Positions 34,008 through 41,866 of a stretch of DNA of 64,000 nt are shown piece after piece; position 1 is the stretch's first letter; each line of letters opens with the position of its first letter. Made by a program: the position numbers and the translations under genes. Source of the stretch: Phenylobacterium zucineum HLK1 (lineage in GTDB: Bacteria > Pseudomonadota > Alphaproteobacteria > Caulobacterales > Caulobacteraceae); assembly GCF_000017265.1 (NCBI RefSeq), contig NC_011144.1:1714001-1778000 (forward strand), in the 5' to 3' direction. The notes below the pieces were generated by a model, which was not told the origin of the DNA, searched no databases, and saw only the letters and a list, made by a program, of their open reading frames with translations.

Positions 34008-35321
34008 CTATGCGAAGAGGAAGTCGTCCACGTTCAGCGACCACAGGCTCACGCCCATCAGCGTCAGGGACGAGCCGTCGCCGAAGTCGAACTCGACGCC
34101 GTACCACTTCTGCTCGGCGTGCTGCATCAGCTCGTCGAAGCTGCCGACGGTCGCCGGCGAGATCTGGATCAGGTCGCCCGGCTCCCAACGCTTGCCTGAG
34201 CCGCCCCAGCCCCAGCCGTGCTTGTGGTGCTCCCAGTGACCCGACTGGAAGTCGAAGATCACGTCGCGACCCGAGCCCTGGTCGAAGATGAAGTGATCCT
34301 CGCCCAGGCCGCCGAACAGCTTGTCGTCGCCGGCGCCGCCCACGAGGGTGTCCTTGCCGTTGCCGCCCCACAGGGTGTCGGCGCCGGCCCCGCCCGAGAG
34401 GTTGTCCTTGCCGTTGTCGCCGTCCAGCCAGTCGTCGCCGCGGTCGCCGGCGATGGTGTCCTCGCCGTTCCAGCCCCAGATCGTGTCGGGACCGGAATCG
34501 CCGGTCAGGGTATTGGACTTGTTGTCGCCCCAGATGACCTTGCCCGGCGCGGTCACCCCCTGGATCTCGAAGGTGACGGTCTGGGGCTCGGAGGCCGCCT
34601 CGCCGTCGCTCACCGCGTACTGGAAGGTGACGACCCGGCTCTGGCCGGCCGGCAGGTCCAGGTCGCTCTCCAGCGGCTCGACGTAGAACCGCCCGTCGGG
34701 ATCGAGGGTGACGCCTTGGGGGAGGTCGCCCACCGGCTGGAAGACCAGCGCCTGCCCGTCGGGGTCCGAGGCGGCCAGCTGGCCGATGAACGTCTCGCCC
34801 GCGCGGCCCTCGCCGGAGTAGTCCTCCGCCACCGGGGGACGGTTCTGCTGGAGGGTCAGGTTGTCGAACAGCGTCAGGCCCGAGCCGCCCTCGGCGTACC
34901 ACTGGAACGCCAGCAGCCCGCCCTGGAAGTCGGCCGGCAGCACCGCCGTCTGGAAGCCGGAACTCGCGTCGGTGCTGAACGACCAGCTGACCGTCGTCCC
35001 GTCGCTCTTGTAGCCGATGAAGTTGATCTGGACCGCGGACGAGCCGGGGATGGGCTCCCCGGCCGGCGTGAAGCCGGTCCAGCGGAAGCCGTCGAGATCG
35101 ACCGAACTCACGCCGAACGCGCCGCCGTCCAGCTTCTCGACCGTGGCGGTGTCGGCCGTGTTGCGCACGAAGATGTATTCGCCCGTGCCGAGGTCGGCGA
35201 TGCTCAGGCCGCCCTCGAAGGCGTCGGGGGCGTTGGTGGCCGTCGTGAACCGGAAGCCCGCTTCCTCGTAGAGGTTGAACGCGCCGTCGGGGACGCCCCC
35301 GAAGCTGATGATGATCGACAT
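34008..35321 (-). CDS. RTX/hemolysin-type calcium-binding secreted protein
   Basis: This 437-residue protein is acidic and Gly/Asp-rich. Its C-terminal half has about four to five nonapeptide calcium-binding repeats (GGAGADTLWGGNGKDTLVGG) preceded by a cadherin-like or Ig-like region (SDGEAASEPQTVTFEIQG). Such repeats fold on calcium outside the cell after export by a type I system, and the C-terminus VDDFLFA agrees with a type I signal. An unusual insert HWEHHKHGWGWGG lies after the repeats. ATG at 35321 was chosen. No HlyB/HlyD genes lie next to it. Confidence 0.85.
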   Translation of the reverse strand: MSIIISFGGVPDGAFNLYEEAGFRFTTATNAPDAFEGGLSIADLGTGEYIFVRNTADTATVEKLDGGAFGVSSVDLDGFRWTGFTPAGEPIPGSSAVQINFIGYKSDGTTVSWSFSTDASSGFQTAVLPADFQGGLLAFQWYAEGGSGLTLFDNLTLQQNRPPVAEDYSGEGRAGETFIGQLAASDPDGQALVFQPVGDLPQGVTLDPDGRFYVEPLESDLDLPAGQSRVVTFQYAVSDGEAASEPQTVTFEIQGVTAPGKVIWGDNKSNTLTGDSGPDTIWGWNGEDTIAGDRGDDWLDGDNGKDNLSGGAGADTLWGGNGKDTLVGGAGDDKLFGGLGEDHFIFDQGSGRDVIFDFQSGHWEHHKHGWGWGGSGKRWEPGDLIQISPATVGSFDELMQHAEQKWYGVEFDFGDGSSLTLMGVSLWSLNVDDFLFA

Positions 35322-35431
35322 GTCAGAGCGGTCCCCTAGCCCCAAATTGGTACAGTCCGGCCCTCAACGGCCGCTGCGCCGCCGCGGCGACGCCGATTTC
35401 GGAGGACGGGTCAGCAAGAAGCCTGCCGTCC

Positions 35432-36418
35432 TCAGTTGTACGCCACCGATACGTTGAAGACGCCGCTGTAGGCGCCCGACGCCGTCGTGCTGTCCAGCGG
35501 GAACGAGCCGCCGACCGAGAAGGTGTAGGTTCCCGCCATGCCCAGGATCGAGCTCAGCTTGGGGGTCGAGGCGGTGTTCGTCGTGGTCACCGTAAGCGTC
35601 TCGGTCCCGCCCTCGCGGGTCATGACGATCGAGGAGGGGATGGTGACCGACAAGGTTCGCCCGCCTTCGCCAGAGACGGTGTAGTTGGCCCGCGAGGGAG
35701 AGGGGGTCGGCAGTCCCACCGCCGCGCCGCCCAGGCTGCGCAGGCCGGTGATGGCGTTGATCGTGACCGTGCCATTGCCGCTGCCGGGGCGCACGATCCG
35801 GCCGAAGGACAGGTCGCTGTTCTTGGCGATGCCGAGCGACCGATAGACCGTCGCCAGGCCCGTCCCGGTCTTCGAGACGGTGTTCCCTGAGCCGTTGGGC
35901 GTCAGGGTGATCGTGAAGGACGACTGGGCCGCGTTCGTTCCGCCGCCGGCGTTGTCGCCCTTGATGGGGAAGTCCATGCCGACGGTGAAGGTCTTCGACG
36001 AGTTCTTTCCGATGGCGCCGACCCTGAACGTCCGCGGGTTCGAGCCGCTCTCGTTGGAGATGACCGATCCCGCCAGGTCGAAGTTGGTCATCGGGCCGGC
36101 GCGCCCGGTCGGCGTGCCGACGGCCGAGATCGTCCCGTTCAGGGTCCGCGAGTTGCAGGCGTTCTGGTTCCCGCAGGTGACGGTGACGGTCACCACCGAC
36201 GTGCCCGTGCCCAGACGGGCGCCGCCGCCGCTGACCTTGCTGATGGCGCCGGTGGCGGCGTCCACCCGGAAGACGGTGTCGCCGACGTCGGCCGAGGTCA
36301 CGCTGCCGAGGTCCGGGCGGGACGCGGTGATCCCCAGCCCGAACGTCTGGGCCTGGGCCGCGCCGGCCTGCCCAAGCAATGCAATCAGCATCACCTGAAT
36401 TGCAAGTCTCAGTTGCAT
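35432..36418 (-). CDS. DUF4402 protein, putative terminal subunit/adhesin of the fimbria
   Basis: This 328-residue exported protein has a signal peptide cleaved near AAQAQT. The C-terminal half shows a beta-rich pattern with GAYSGVFNVSVAYN at the very end, the ending of DUF4402 fimbrial-type subunits. The N-terminal 150 residues are another Thr/Ser/Gly-rich beta domain, so the protein is two-domain. ATG at 36418 has AGGAAG upstream. As the last gene of the chaperone-usher operon it could be the tip adhesin. A GAGGACGG/CCGTCCTC stem at the stop has no T run. Confidence 0.78.
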   Translation of the reverse strand: MQLRLAIQVMLIALLGQAGAAQAQTFGLGITASRPDLGSVTSADVGDTVFRVDAATGAISKVSGGGARLGTGTSVVTVTVTCGNQNACNSRTLNGTISAVGTPTGRAGPMTNFDLAGSVISNESGSNPRTFRVGAIGKNSSKTFTVGMDFPIKGDNAGGGTNAAQSSFTITLTPNGSGNTVSKTGTGLATVYRSLGIAKNSDLSFGRIVRPGSGNGTVTINAITGLRSLGGAAVGLPTPSPSRANYTVSGEGGRTLSVTIPSSIVMTREGGTETLTVTTTNTASTPKLSSILGMAGTYTFSVGGSFPLDSTTASGAYSGVFNVSVAYN

Positions 36419-36477
36419 GAACTTCCTGCGGCCGGGGAGGGTATTACGCTGAACGGACAAGTTGGGAGGCCTCTATA

Positions 36478-39264
36478 CTAAGCTGCCGCATCTTCCAACG
36501 TGCTTGACGTCTGCTCGACGTCCTCAGGGCGCGGCTCGAAGAGGACTTCACCCTGCACGTCGGTTCCGAAGCCGCCGTCGTTCTTGACGACGGCGGTCAG
36601 CGGCGCAGCCAGCCGCATCCGCAGCCGCCGCGCCTGCTCGGGCTCGAGCTCCACCCGATAGCGCCCCACGGGAACGCCCGAGAAGATCGCCGTGCCGTCG
36701 AACTCGGTGCCGGCCTCGTACGTGCGCCCCTTCTCGCCGATGAGGACCAGGCGGGCGGCCGCCAGGCCTACGGGATCGCCGTCGGGGCGGCGCAGGATCA
36801 GCCGGACCATCACGTCGCCGGTTGGCTGCATCGGATAGGCGATCTCCATCGTCGACCCGGGCCGGGGGCGAAGGTCGAGGGTGGTGGGGGGCGTCGAGAC
36901 GGAAGGGTTCTCCAACTGGTCCAGGCCGACCAGGAGGCGCGCCGTGGGGCCAGCGCCGATGCCGGACACGAAGGCGCGGCCGTCCGGGCCCGTCTTCACG
37001 CGCGTCAGCCCGCCCTCGAGGGTCACGTCCTTCACCGGCTCCTCGCCCGGATCGAAGACGCCGTTCGCGTTCTCGTCCAGGAAGGCGTGGAAGAGGACGC
37101 TGCCGCCCGATCCGGGGCCCGGACGCGTCATCTGATAGCCGCCCGCCGCCGGGTTGTAGTTCAGGCCGAAGCTCAGCTGCGCGCCGAGGCTCCAGGAGTT
37201 GTCGCGGTTGTTGTAGTCGCCGCTCAGCGCCAGGTCGCCCATCCGCAGGCGGTGGATGCTGGAGACCGTGAAGTTCGTGCCCTCCAGGTCGTCGAGCGGC
37301 TGGCCGACCCCCAGCCGCACGGCCCAGGTGTCGGTGATGTCGCGGTCGGCGGTGATCGCCAGGGACCGCGCCGTGAGCTCGGGCAGGATGTCGTAGTCGA
37401 GAGCGGCGCGCAGCTGCCAGGCGTAGTCGCGGAAGGTGGAGGCGGCGACGTAGCCGGTGAGGCGCTCGTACGTGCTGGCCCGGCCGTCGGTCCGCTCGTA
37501 TTCGAAGCCCGACGAGACCAGCACGTTGGCCACCGAGGTGGAGGCGCGGAGCGAGCCCAGGTAGTTGAGGGTCCCGTCGGCGTAGGCGTAGCGGGCGGCC
37601 CGGGCCGAGATCGGGATGATCCGGCCCGTCAGCTCGACGCTCGCATCCACCGAGAGCTCTGTCCGCTGGCGGGTCGGGCGGGAGCGGTCGAAGCCGGGGC
37701 CGTTCTCGTCCAGGAACCCGCGACGGAACTCGGCGTGGCGCAGGACGATCGAGGCGCCGCTGACCTGGCCGGCCAGACCGATGAAGGCGCCTGTCCGGCC
37801 TCGGTCGTCCGCGGCTAGGTCGACCTGGGTGGAGAAGCCCAGCAGCGAGGTGCGCAGGCCCACATTGTAGGCCGCGCGGTACTTCTCCTCGTCGATCGGA
37901 ACGAGCGCCGCGCCGCCGGAGAGCGTGAGGAACGAGGTCAGGCCGTAGTTCACCGCCGCCACGGCACGGAAGCCGCCGGCGCGCTCCAGCGTGCTCGGCG
38001 CCGAGCCGAGGCCGTCGAACGTGAAGACCTCCCGGTCCTGTTCGACCGCGCCCAGTTCGAAGGTCGCCCGACCGCGCGGCAGCAGGCCGCCGCCGACGTT
38101 GATGATCCGGGTCTGCTCGCTGCGTTCGCCCCGCGGCCCGTAGGTGACGATGCGGATCACGTTCACCCCGGGGGCGAGCGGCACGTTCAGGAACTCGTAG
38201 CGGCCTTTCGCGGGGGTGTTCTGGCCGCTCCGCAGGACGTCGTTGATGTAGAGTTCGACGTCGTAGCCGATGGGCAGCTCGCCCCGCAGGTCGATGCGGT
38301 TGAAGATGTTGGTCTCGTCCAGCGGGACCGTTGAAAGGCTGAAGCCCCGGCCCCCGACCGCCCGCGGCCCGAGCGACAGGGCGGGGGTGTAGACATCGCC
38401 GATGCTGACCACACGGGCCTTGAGCGGCCCAAGCAGCCCGCCCTGGAGCGAGCGCCGCTCGAACAGGACCCGGGCCGAGGAGGGGCGCCCGGTCTCGTCC
38501 GAGCCGAGGTAGCCCTGGAAGTTGCCGTAGGCGAGATCGGCCGCCGCCCGCACGTCGTAGCGGAAGGGCGTCTGGGGATCCTCGGTCTGGACTCCGGTGG
38601 CGAGCTGGACGTCGAAGGCCGGGAGGCTTGCGGCGCGGTACGGCGGATCGACCACGAGACTCTCGGCGGCGCCGGCCTGCGGGTCCGTTCCGAGGTTGCG
38701 CAGCCGGGCCATGCGCTCGCGCCGCGACTGGATGGGCAGCGGCTCCTGGGCGATGATCTTGATCGAGAGCGCCTCGACGCTGATCTCGAACTTCATCGGA
38801 AGCAGGCGCGTGGCGGCCGAGGCGCGCAGGTAGACCTCGGTCGGTGTGACCGCGATGTCGTCGGTGGACAGCGCCTCGGCGCGGGCGCCCTCGCGCGCGG
38901 TGCCGGTCTTCAGGTCGATGATCAGGGAGCGGCGGGCCTCGCCGACCCGGCCGATGACCCGCCCCTCGGCCGGCAGGACGTCGACGTCCATCTCGAGGAG
39001 CCGGGTGAGCTCGCCGACGGGCAGGTAGGGGTCTGTGGGATCGCCGTAGGCCGCAAGGCCGTCGGTCAGGGTGAGCTGGTCCAGTTCTACGGAAAAGAGA
39101 ACCAGGTTCCCGGGATCGATGACGTCAGCCCGCGGCTGGATCGCCGATCCAGCCGGGGCCGTCGTTGCAGCGCCGTCAGCCGCCTGGCCAGGGGCGGCGG
39201 CTAGGAGGACAAGGGCTGCAGGAACGGAGCACGTAATCCATCTAGGGCGCTTGAACGGTCGCAA
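36478..39264 (-). CDS. fimbrial outer-membrane usher
   Basis: This protein of about 928 residues is the usher of a chaperone-usher pilus. After a signal peptide (ITCSVPAALVLLAAAPGQAADG) there is a large beta-rich barrel region with GFSLSTVPLDETNIFNRIDL and GELPIGYDVELYINDVLRSG, which agrees with the usher plug and barrel. The C-terminal part carries Ig-like domains (GSVLFHAFLDENANGVFDPGEEPVKD). A TTG at 39264 lies inside the chaperone gene and was chosen; no ATG occurs in frame near the signal sequence. It is encoded after the chaperone and before the DUF4402 subunit. Confidence 0.82.
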   Translation of the reverse strand: MRPFKRPRWITCSVPAALVLLAAAPGQAADGAATTAPAGSAIQPRADVIDPGNLVLFSVELDQLTLTDGLAAYGDPTDPYLPVGELTRLLEMDVDVLPAEGRVIGRVGEARRSLIIDLKTGTAREGARAEALSTDDIAVTPTEVYLRASAATRLLPMKFEISVEALSIKIIAQEPLPIQSRRERMARLRNLGTDPQAGAAESLVVDPPYRAASLPAFDVQLATGVQTEDPQTPFRYDVRAAADLAYGNFQGYLGSDETGRPSSARVLFERRSLQGGLLGPLKARVVSIGDVYTPALSLGPRAVGGRGFSLSTVPLDETNIFNRIDLRGELPIGYDVELYINDVLRSGQNTPAKGRYEFLNVPLAPGVNVIRIVTYGPRGERSEQTRIINVGGGLLPRGRATFELGAVEQDREVFTFDGLGSAPSTLERAGGFRAVAAVNYGLTSFLTLSGGAALVPIDEEKYRAAYNVGLRTSLLGFSTQVDLAADDRGRTGAFIGLAGQVSGASIVLRHAEFRRGFLDENGPGFDRSRPTRQRTELSVDASVELTGRIIPISARAARYAYADGTLNYLGSLRASTSVANVLVSSGFEYERTDGRASTYERLTGYVAASTFRDYAWQLRAALDYDILPELTARSLAITADRDITDTWAVRLGVGQPLDDLEGTNFTVSSIHRLRMGDLALSGDYNNRDNSWSLGAQLSFGLNYNPAAGGYQMTRPGPGSGGSVLFHAFLDENANGVFDPGEEPVKDVTLEGGLTRVKTGPDGRAFVSGIGAGPTARLLVGLDQLENPSVSTPPTTLDLRPRPGSTMEIAYPMQPTGDVMVRLILRRPDGDPVGLAAARLVLIGEKGRTYEAGTEFDGTAIFSGVPVGRYRVELEPEQARRLRMRLAAPLTAVVKNDGGFGTDVQGEVLFEPRPEDVEQTSSTLEDAAA

Positions 39265-40156
39265 GAAGCTTGCCCGGAGACGTGTCGTCGTCGGTGAAGG
39301 TGACTTCCAGCTTCTCACCGGCGGCAGGCGCACGCGTCAGGGGAACGCGCATGGAGCGGCGGTCGATCTCGGTATAGACGCCCACCCCTCGCGCGACGCC
39401 GATCGGGTCGCCTCGCTTGCCGGCGGCCCGCACCTCGACGTTCCCGAAGAGGGAATTCGCACCGACGCGGACCAGGTCGAAAGCCATGACGGGCGTACGT
39501 TTAGGGTCGCTGCGGCCGTCCGACGAGAGGTCCACGTACTCAATATGGGCGTCCTCGATCGCCGCCCGCACGTCGGGCTCGCTCACCCGGACGATGGCCG
39601 GGATGCTGAGGCCGAACACCGAGGTGATCTGGAAGCGCAGCTCGTTGCCGGCGCCGCCCGCCACGTCCTCGGCGGTCGTGCCGACGCTCGGCGGCGGGAT
39701 GGTGGTGACGGTCAGGTGCGTGCGGTACTCGCCCTTGGCGTCCTGCGGCACGGAGGCGACCCGCAGGCGGATCGTCTGTCCCTGACCGGGCGCCAGCGTC
39801 GCGCGGCGAGGCGAGACCAGAAGCATGTCCTTGGCCGAGGCGACCTTGTCCGCCACGGCCTTCGCCTCGGGGCGCTCGGCGGTGTCGGCGACGGCGACGA
39901 TCTGGCCGTCGGGCAGCATCGCGCGGTCGACCATGGCGATGTCGAAGGTCGCCGCGGCCGTGCCCTGGTTGAAGATGTAGACGCTAGCGGTGCGGCGTTG
40001 CGGATCGAACGTCACCCGCTTGGGCGTGATGTTGAGGTTCGCGCCGACGGTCGTGACCGACACCGGCGGAGGGGCGGACGGCTGCTGTCCCCAGGCGTCG
40101 GCGGCGCCAACGAAGGTGAGGAGGGCGAGCGCCGTGAAAAGGGCCGGGCGGCTCAA
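39242..40156 (-). CDS. periplasmic fimbrial chaperone
   Basis: This 304-residue exported protein is of the PapD-like fold type. A signal peptide (ending AWGQQ) is followed by ITPKRVTFDPQRRTASVYIFNQG, the first beta-strand pattern of the chaperones, and TIRLRV with a second immunoglobulin-like domain. Chaperones of this type shield fimbrial subunits and pass them to the usher, encoded directly downstream, whose TTG start lies about 22 bases within this gene. The protein is longer than classical chaperones by about 60 residues. Confidence 0.85.
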   Translation of the reverse strand: MSRPALFTALALLTFVGAADAWGQQPSAPPPVSVTTVGANLNITPKRVTFDPQRRTASVYIFNQGTAAATFDIAMVDRAMLPDGQIVAVADTAERPEAKAVADKVASAKDMLLVSPRRATLAPGQGQTIRLRVASVPQDAKGEYRTHLTVTTIPPPSVGTTAEDVAGGAGNELRFQITSVFGLSIPAIVRVSEPDVRAAIEDAHIEYVDLSSDGRSDPKRTPVMAFDLVRVGANSLFGNVEVRAAGKRGDPIGVARGVGVYTEIDRRSMRVPLTRAPAAGEKLEVTFTDDDTSPGKLLATVQAP

Positions 40157-40662
40157 TTGTATTGCACCACGACGACGAGGACGCCCTCGTAGGGACCCGG
40201 CACCAGGTTCTGGGCTGAAGCCAGGTTCAGCGATCCCCCGATGTCCACGCTCATCGTGTTGCCGTTGAGTATGGCGCCGCCCAGCACGACGTCGCCGCTG
40301 CCGATCTGGTACTCGGCGCTCGTGTTCGTCTTCACGGTCAATGATTCCTCGCCCCCGCTTCGGACGACCGTAAAGCTCTCGGGAACGGTCGTCGAGACTA
40401 CGTCCCCAGGTTGACCCCTAATGGTTAATTGCGCGTTGCCCGGGCTGCGCACCGAGGTCGAGGCGCGGGCGCCGAGCGCGCCGGTGCGGATGACGGGGGC
40501 CACCGAGACGCTGGGCAGCGTCATGGTGTTGCCGATGTTGATGCCGACGGGCCGCACGAAGCTGATGCGCACGGGCGAGCTGGCGGTCGCGCTGACCGCG
40601 GCCTGGACGCCGCAGGCCGCCGAGGCGAGCGCGGCGACGCCGAGGATGAGAGCCCGTCGCAT
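40153..40662 (-). CDS. DUF4402 fimbrial subunit (second)
   Basis: This 169-residue protein has a signal peptide ending near CGVQAA, then an all-beta domain of DUF4402 type with the C-terminal motif GPYEGVLVVVVQYN (compare GAYSGVFNVSVAYN in the third subunit). It lies between the first subunit and the chaperone and overlaps the chaperone start by four bases. It is probably a minor pilin or adaptor. Its N-terminus is short enough for donor-strand-type assembly, but this is not proven. Confidence 0.78.
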   Translation of the reverse strand: MRRALILGVAALASAACGVQAAVSATASSPVRISFVRPVGINIGNTMTLPSVSVAPVIRTGALGARASTSVRSPGNAQLTIRGQPGDVVSTTVPESFTVVRSGGEESLTVKTNTSAEYQIGSGDVVLGGAILNGNTMSVDIGGSLNLASAQNLVPGPYEGVLVVVVQYN

Positions 40663-40722
40663 GGGAAAGCCTTGCCTGACGGTGGGGCGGAGCCGGGCGC
40701 ACCCGGCTCCGCAAGACGCGTT

Positions 40723-41247
40723 TTACTGGTAGGCGAGGGTGGCGACGACCGTGCCCACGGTCACTTCGCCGGCCGTGGCGGTGGCAGGCAGCCCGAGGGT
40801 GCCGCCCACGGCGATCGTGCAGCTGGCGCCCGTGAACTGGAAGCTGCCCGAGGTCGTCACCGACGAGCAGCCGGTGTCGCCGGCCACCTGGAAGGAGCCC
40901 AGGGTGTAGCCGGAGGCGACGCTCGTGGCCGCGACGGTGAGGGTCACGTCGGTGCCGATGGCGGCGCCGAGGTCGAAGGTGGCCGCCTGGGGAGCGCTGG
41001 TGCTCACTTCGAACACGCCGCCGCCCGAGGCGGTGACCGCGCCGTCGGTGCCGAGGACGATCGAGCCGCCGGCGGTGGTCGGGATCGTGAAGCTGCCGAA
41101 GCGCATCTCCTCGCCCTGGGTCACGGCGACGGGCGCCACGAAGGTGATCTTCGCGGGCACGTTGGCGCTGGTGGAGGATTGCGCCTGAGCGGCGCCGGCG
41201 AGAGCGGAGAACGCCGCCGCAGCGACGATGAGGTTACGAATCTGCAT
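40723..41247 (-). CDS. DUF4402 fimbrial subunit (first, likely major pilin)
   Basis: This 174-residue exported protein begins with a signal peptide (cleaved after AGAAQAQ) and a DUF4402-like domain starting with AKITFVAPVAVTQGEEMRFG, ending TVGTVVATLAYQ. It has two Cys near the C-terminus (GDTGCSS and GASCTIAV) that could form a disulfide as in chaperone-usher pilins. It is first in the operon, so it is the best candidate for the major shaft protein. ATG at 41247 was chosen over the upstream in-frame start. Confidence 0.8.
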   Translation of the reverse strand: MQIRNLIVAAAAFSALAGAAQAQSSTSANVPAKITFVAPVAVTQGEEMRFGSFTIPTTAGGSIVLGTDGAVTASGGGVFEVSTSAPQAATFDLGAAIGTDVTLTVAATSVASGYTLGSFQVAGDTGCSSVTTSGSFQFTGASCTIAVGGTLGLPATATAGEVTVGTVVATLAYQ

Positions 41248-41866
41248 TCTGTCAGCCCCTGGGAGGAACGGAGGGTTTGTTTCGAAACGGTACGCTTGCA
41301 CTCGTCTCGTCGACGACTAGCAATCCGCGCGCCTGCCAGCTTGGCGGGAGGCGCTATTCTTAAGTAAACGCGCGGTTGTGGAGGTCATGTTTAACAGGCG
41401 ATTAGGCAAGGCGGCGCTCTAGAACCGTGTTCCGGCACTGTCAAGCTGCGGCCCCCGAATTCTGGACGCGTCATATCGAGGATCAGCTGATATTCGCCCA
41501 TTTTGAGTAACGGAAGCTCTCGGTTCTAAGGAAGTGCAGGTATAAGTCGCTTTGAAGTTGAGCGTGGCTACCGTTTCGGGTGTGGTGGATTCGAGAGCAC
41601 TCAGGTCTTCGAGGCTGATACACGTCATGCGAGAGCCGTATCAGCCGAGGGATGAGCGGGGCTTCTTTCTTCTCACCGGGGCGAGAACCGCGTTTTCCGA
41701 GTTCAGCGCCGTTGGGCGGCGCCGCACGACTGAGGCGCAGTAAGTGTAGCGCAGCGCCAGAGCCGTCGCGCGGCCGGATCCGAGTTAGTAAATGATAAGA
41801 CGCAATGGGAAAAATGTAGCGCCCACAGGGGGCGCGAAAGGATAAGGGAAGCATCTGGAGCCCGCC
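41248..41866. other. 619-bp gap upstream of the pilin operon and Sel1 gene
   Basis: This intergenic stretch lies between the divergent pilin and Sel1-protein genes and is AT-richer than its neighbours, notably from 41340 to 41400 and around 41790. It must hold the promoters of both. A minus-strand 69-codon frame at 41419-41628 has unusual codon use and was not called. No terminator or RNA gene is evident. Confidence 0.4.

Noticed and set aside
41419..41628. A 69-codon minus-strand frame in the gap between the pilin and Sel1 genes
   Set aside because: It has codon use unlike its neighbours, no recognisable domain and no convincing ribosome-binding site. It could be a decayed remnant but was not supported as a gene.
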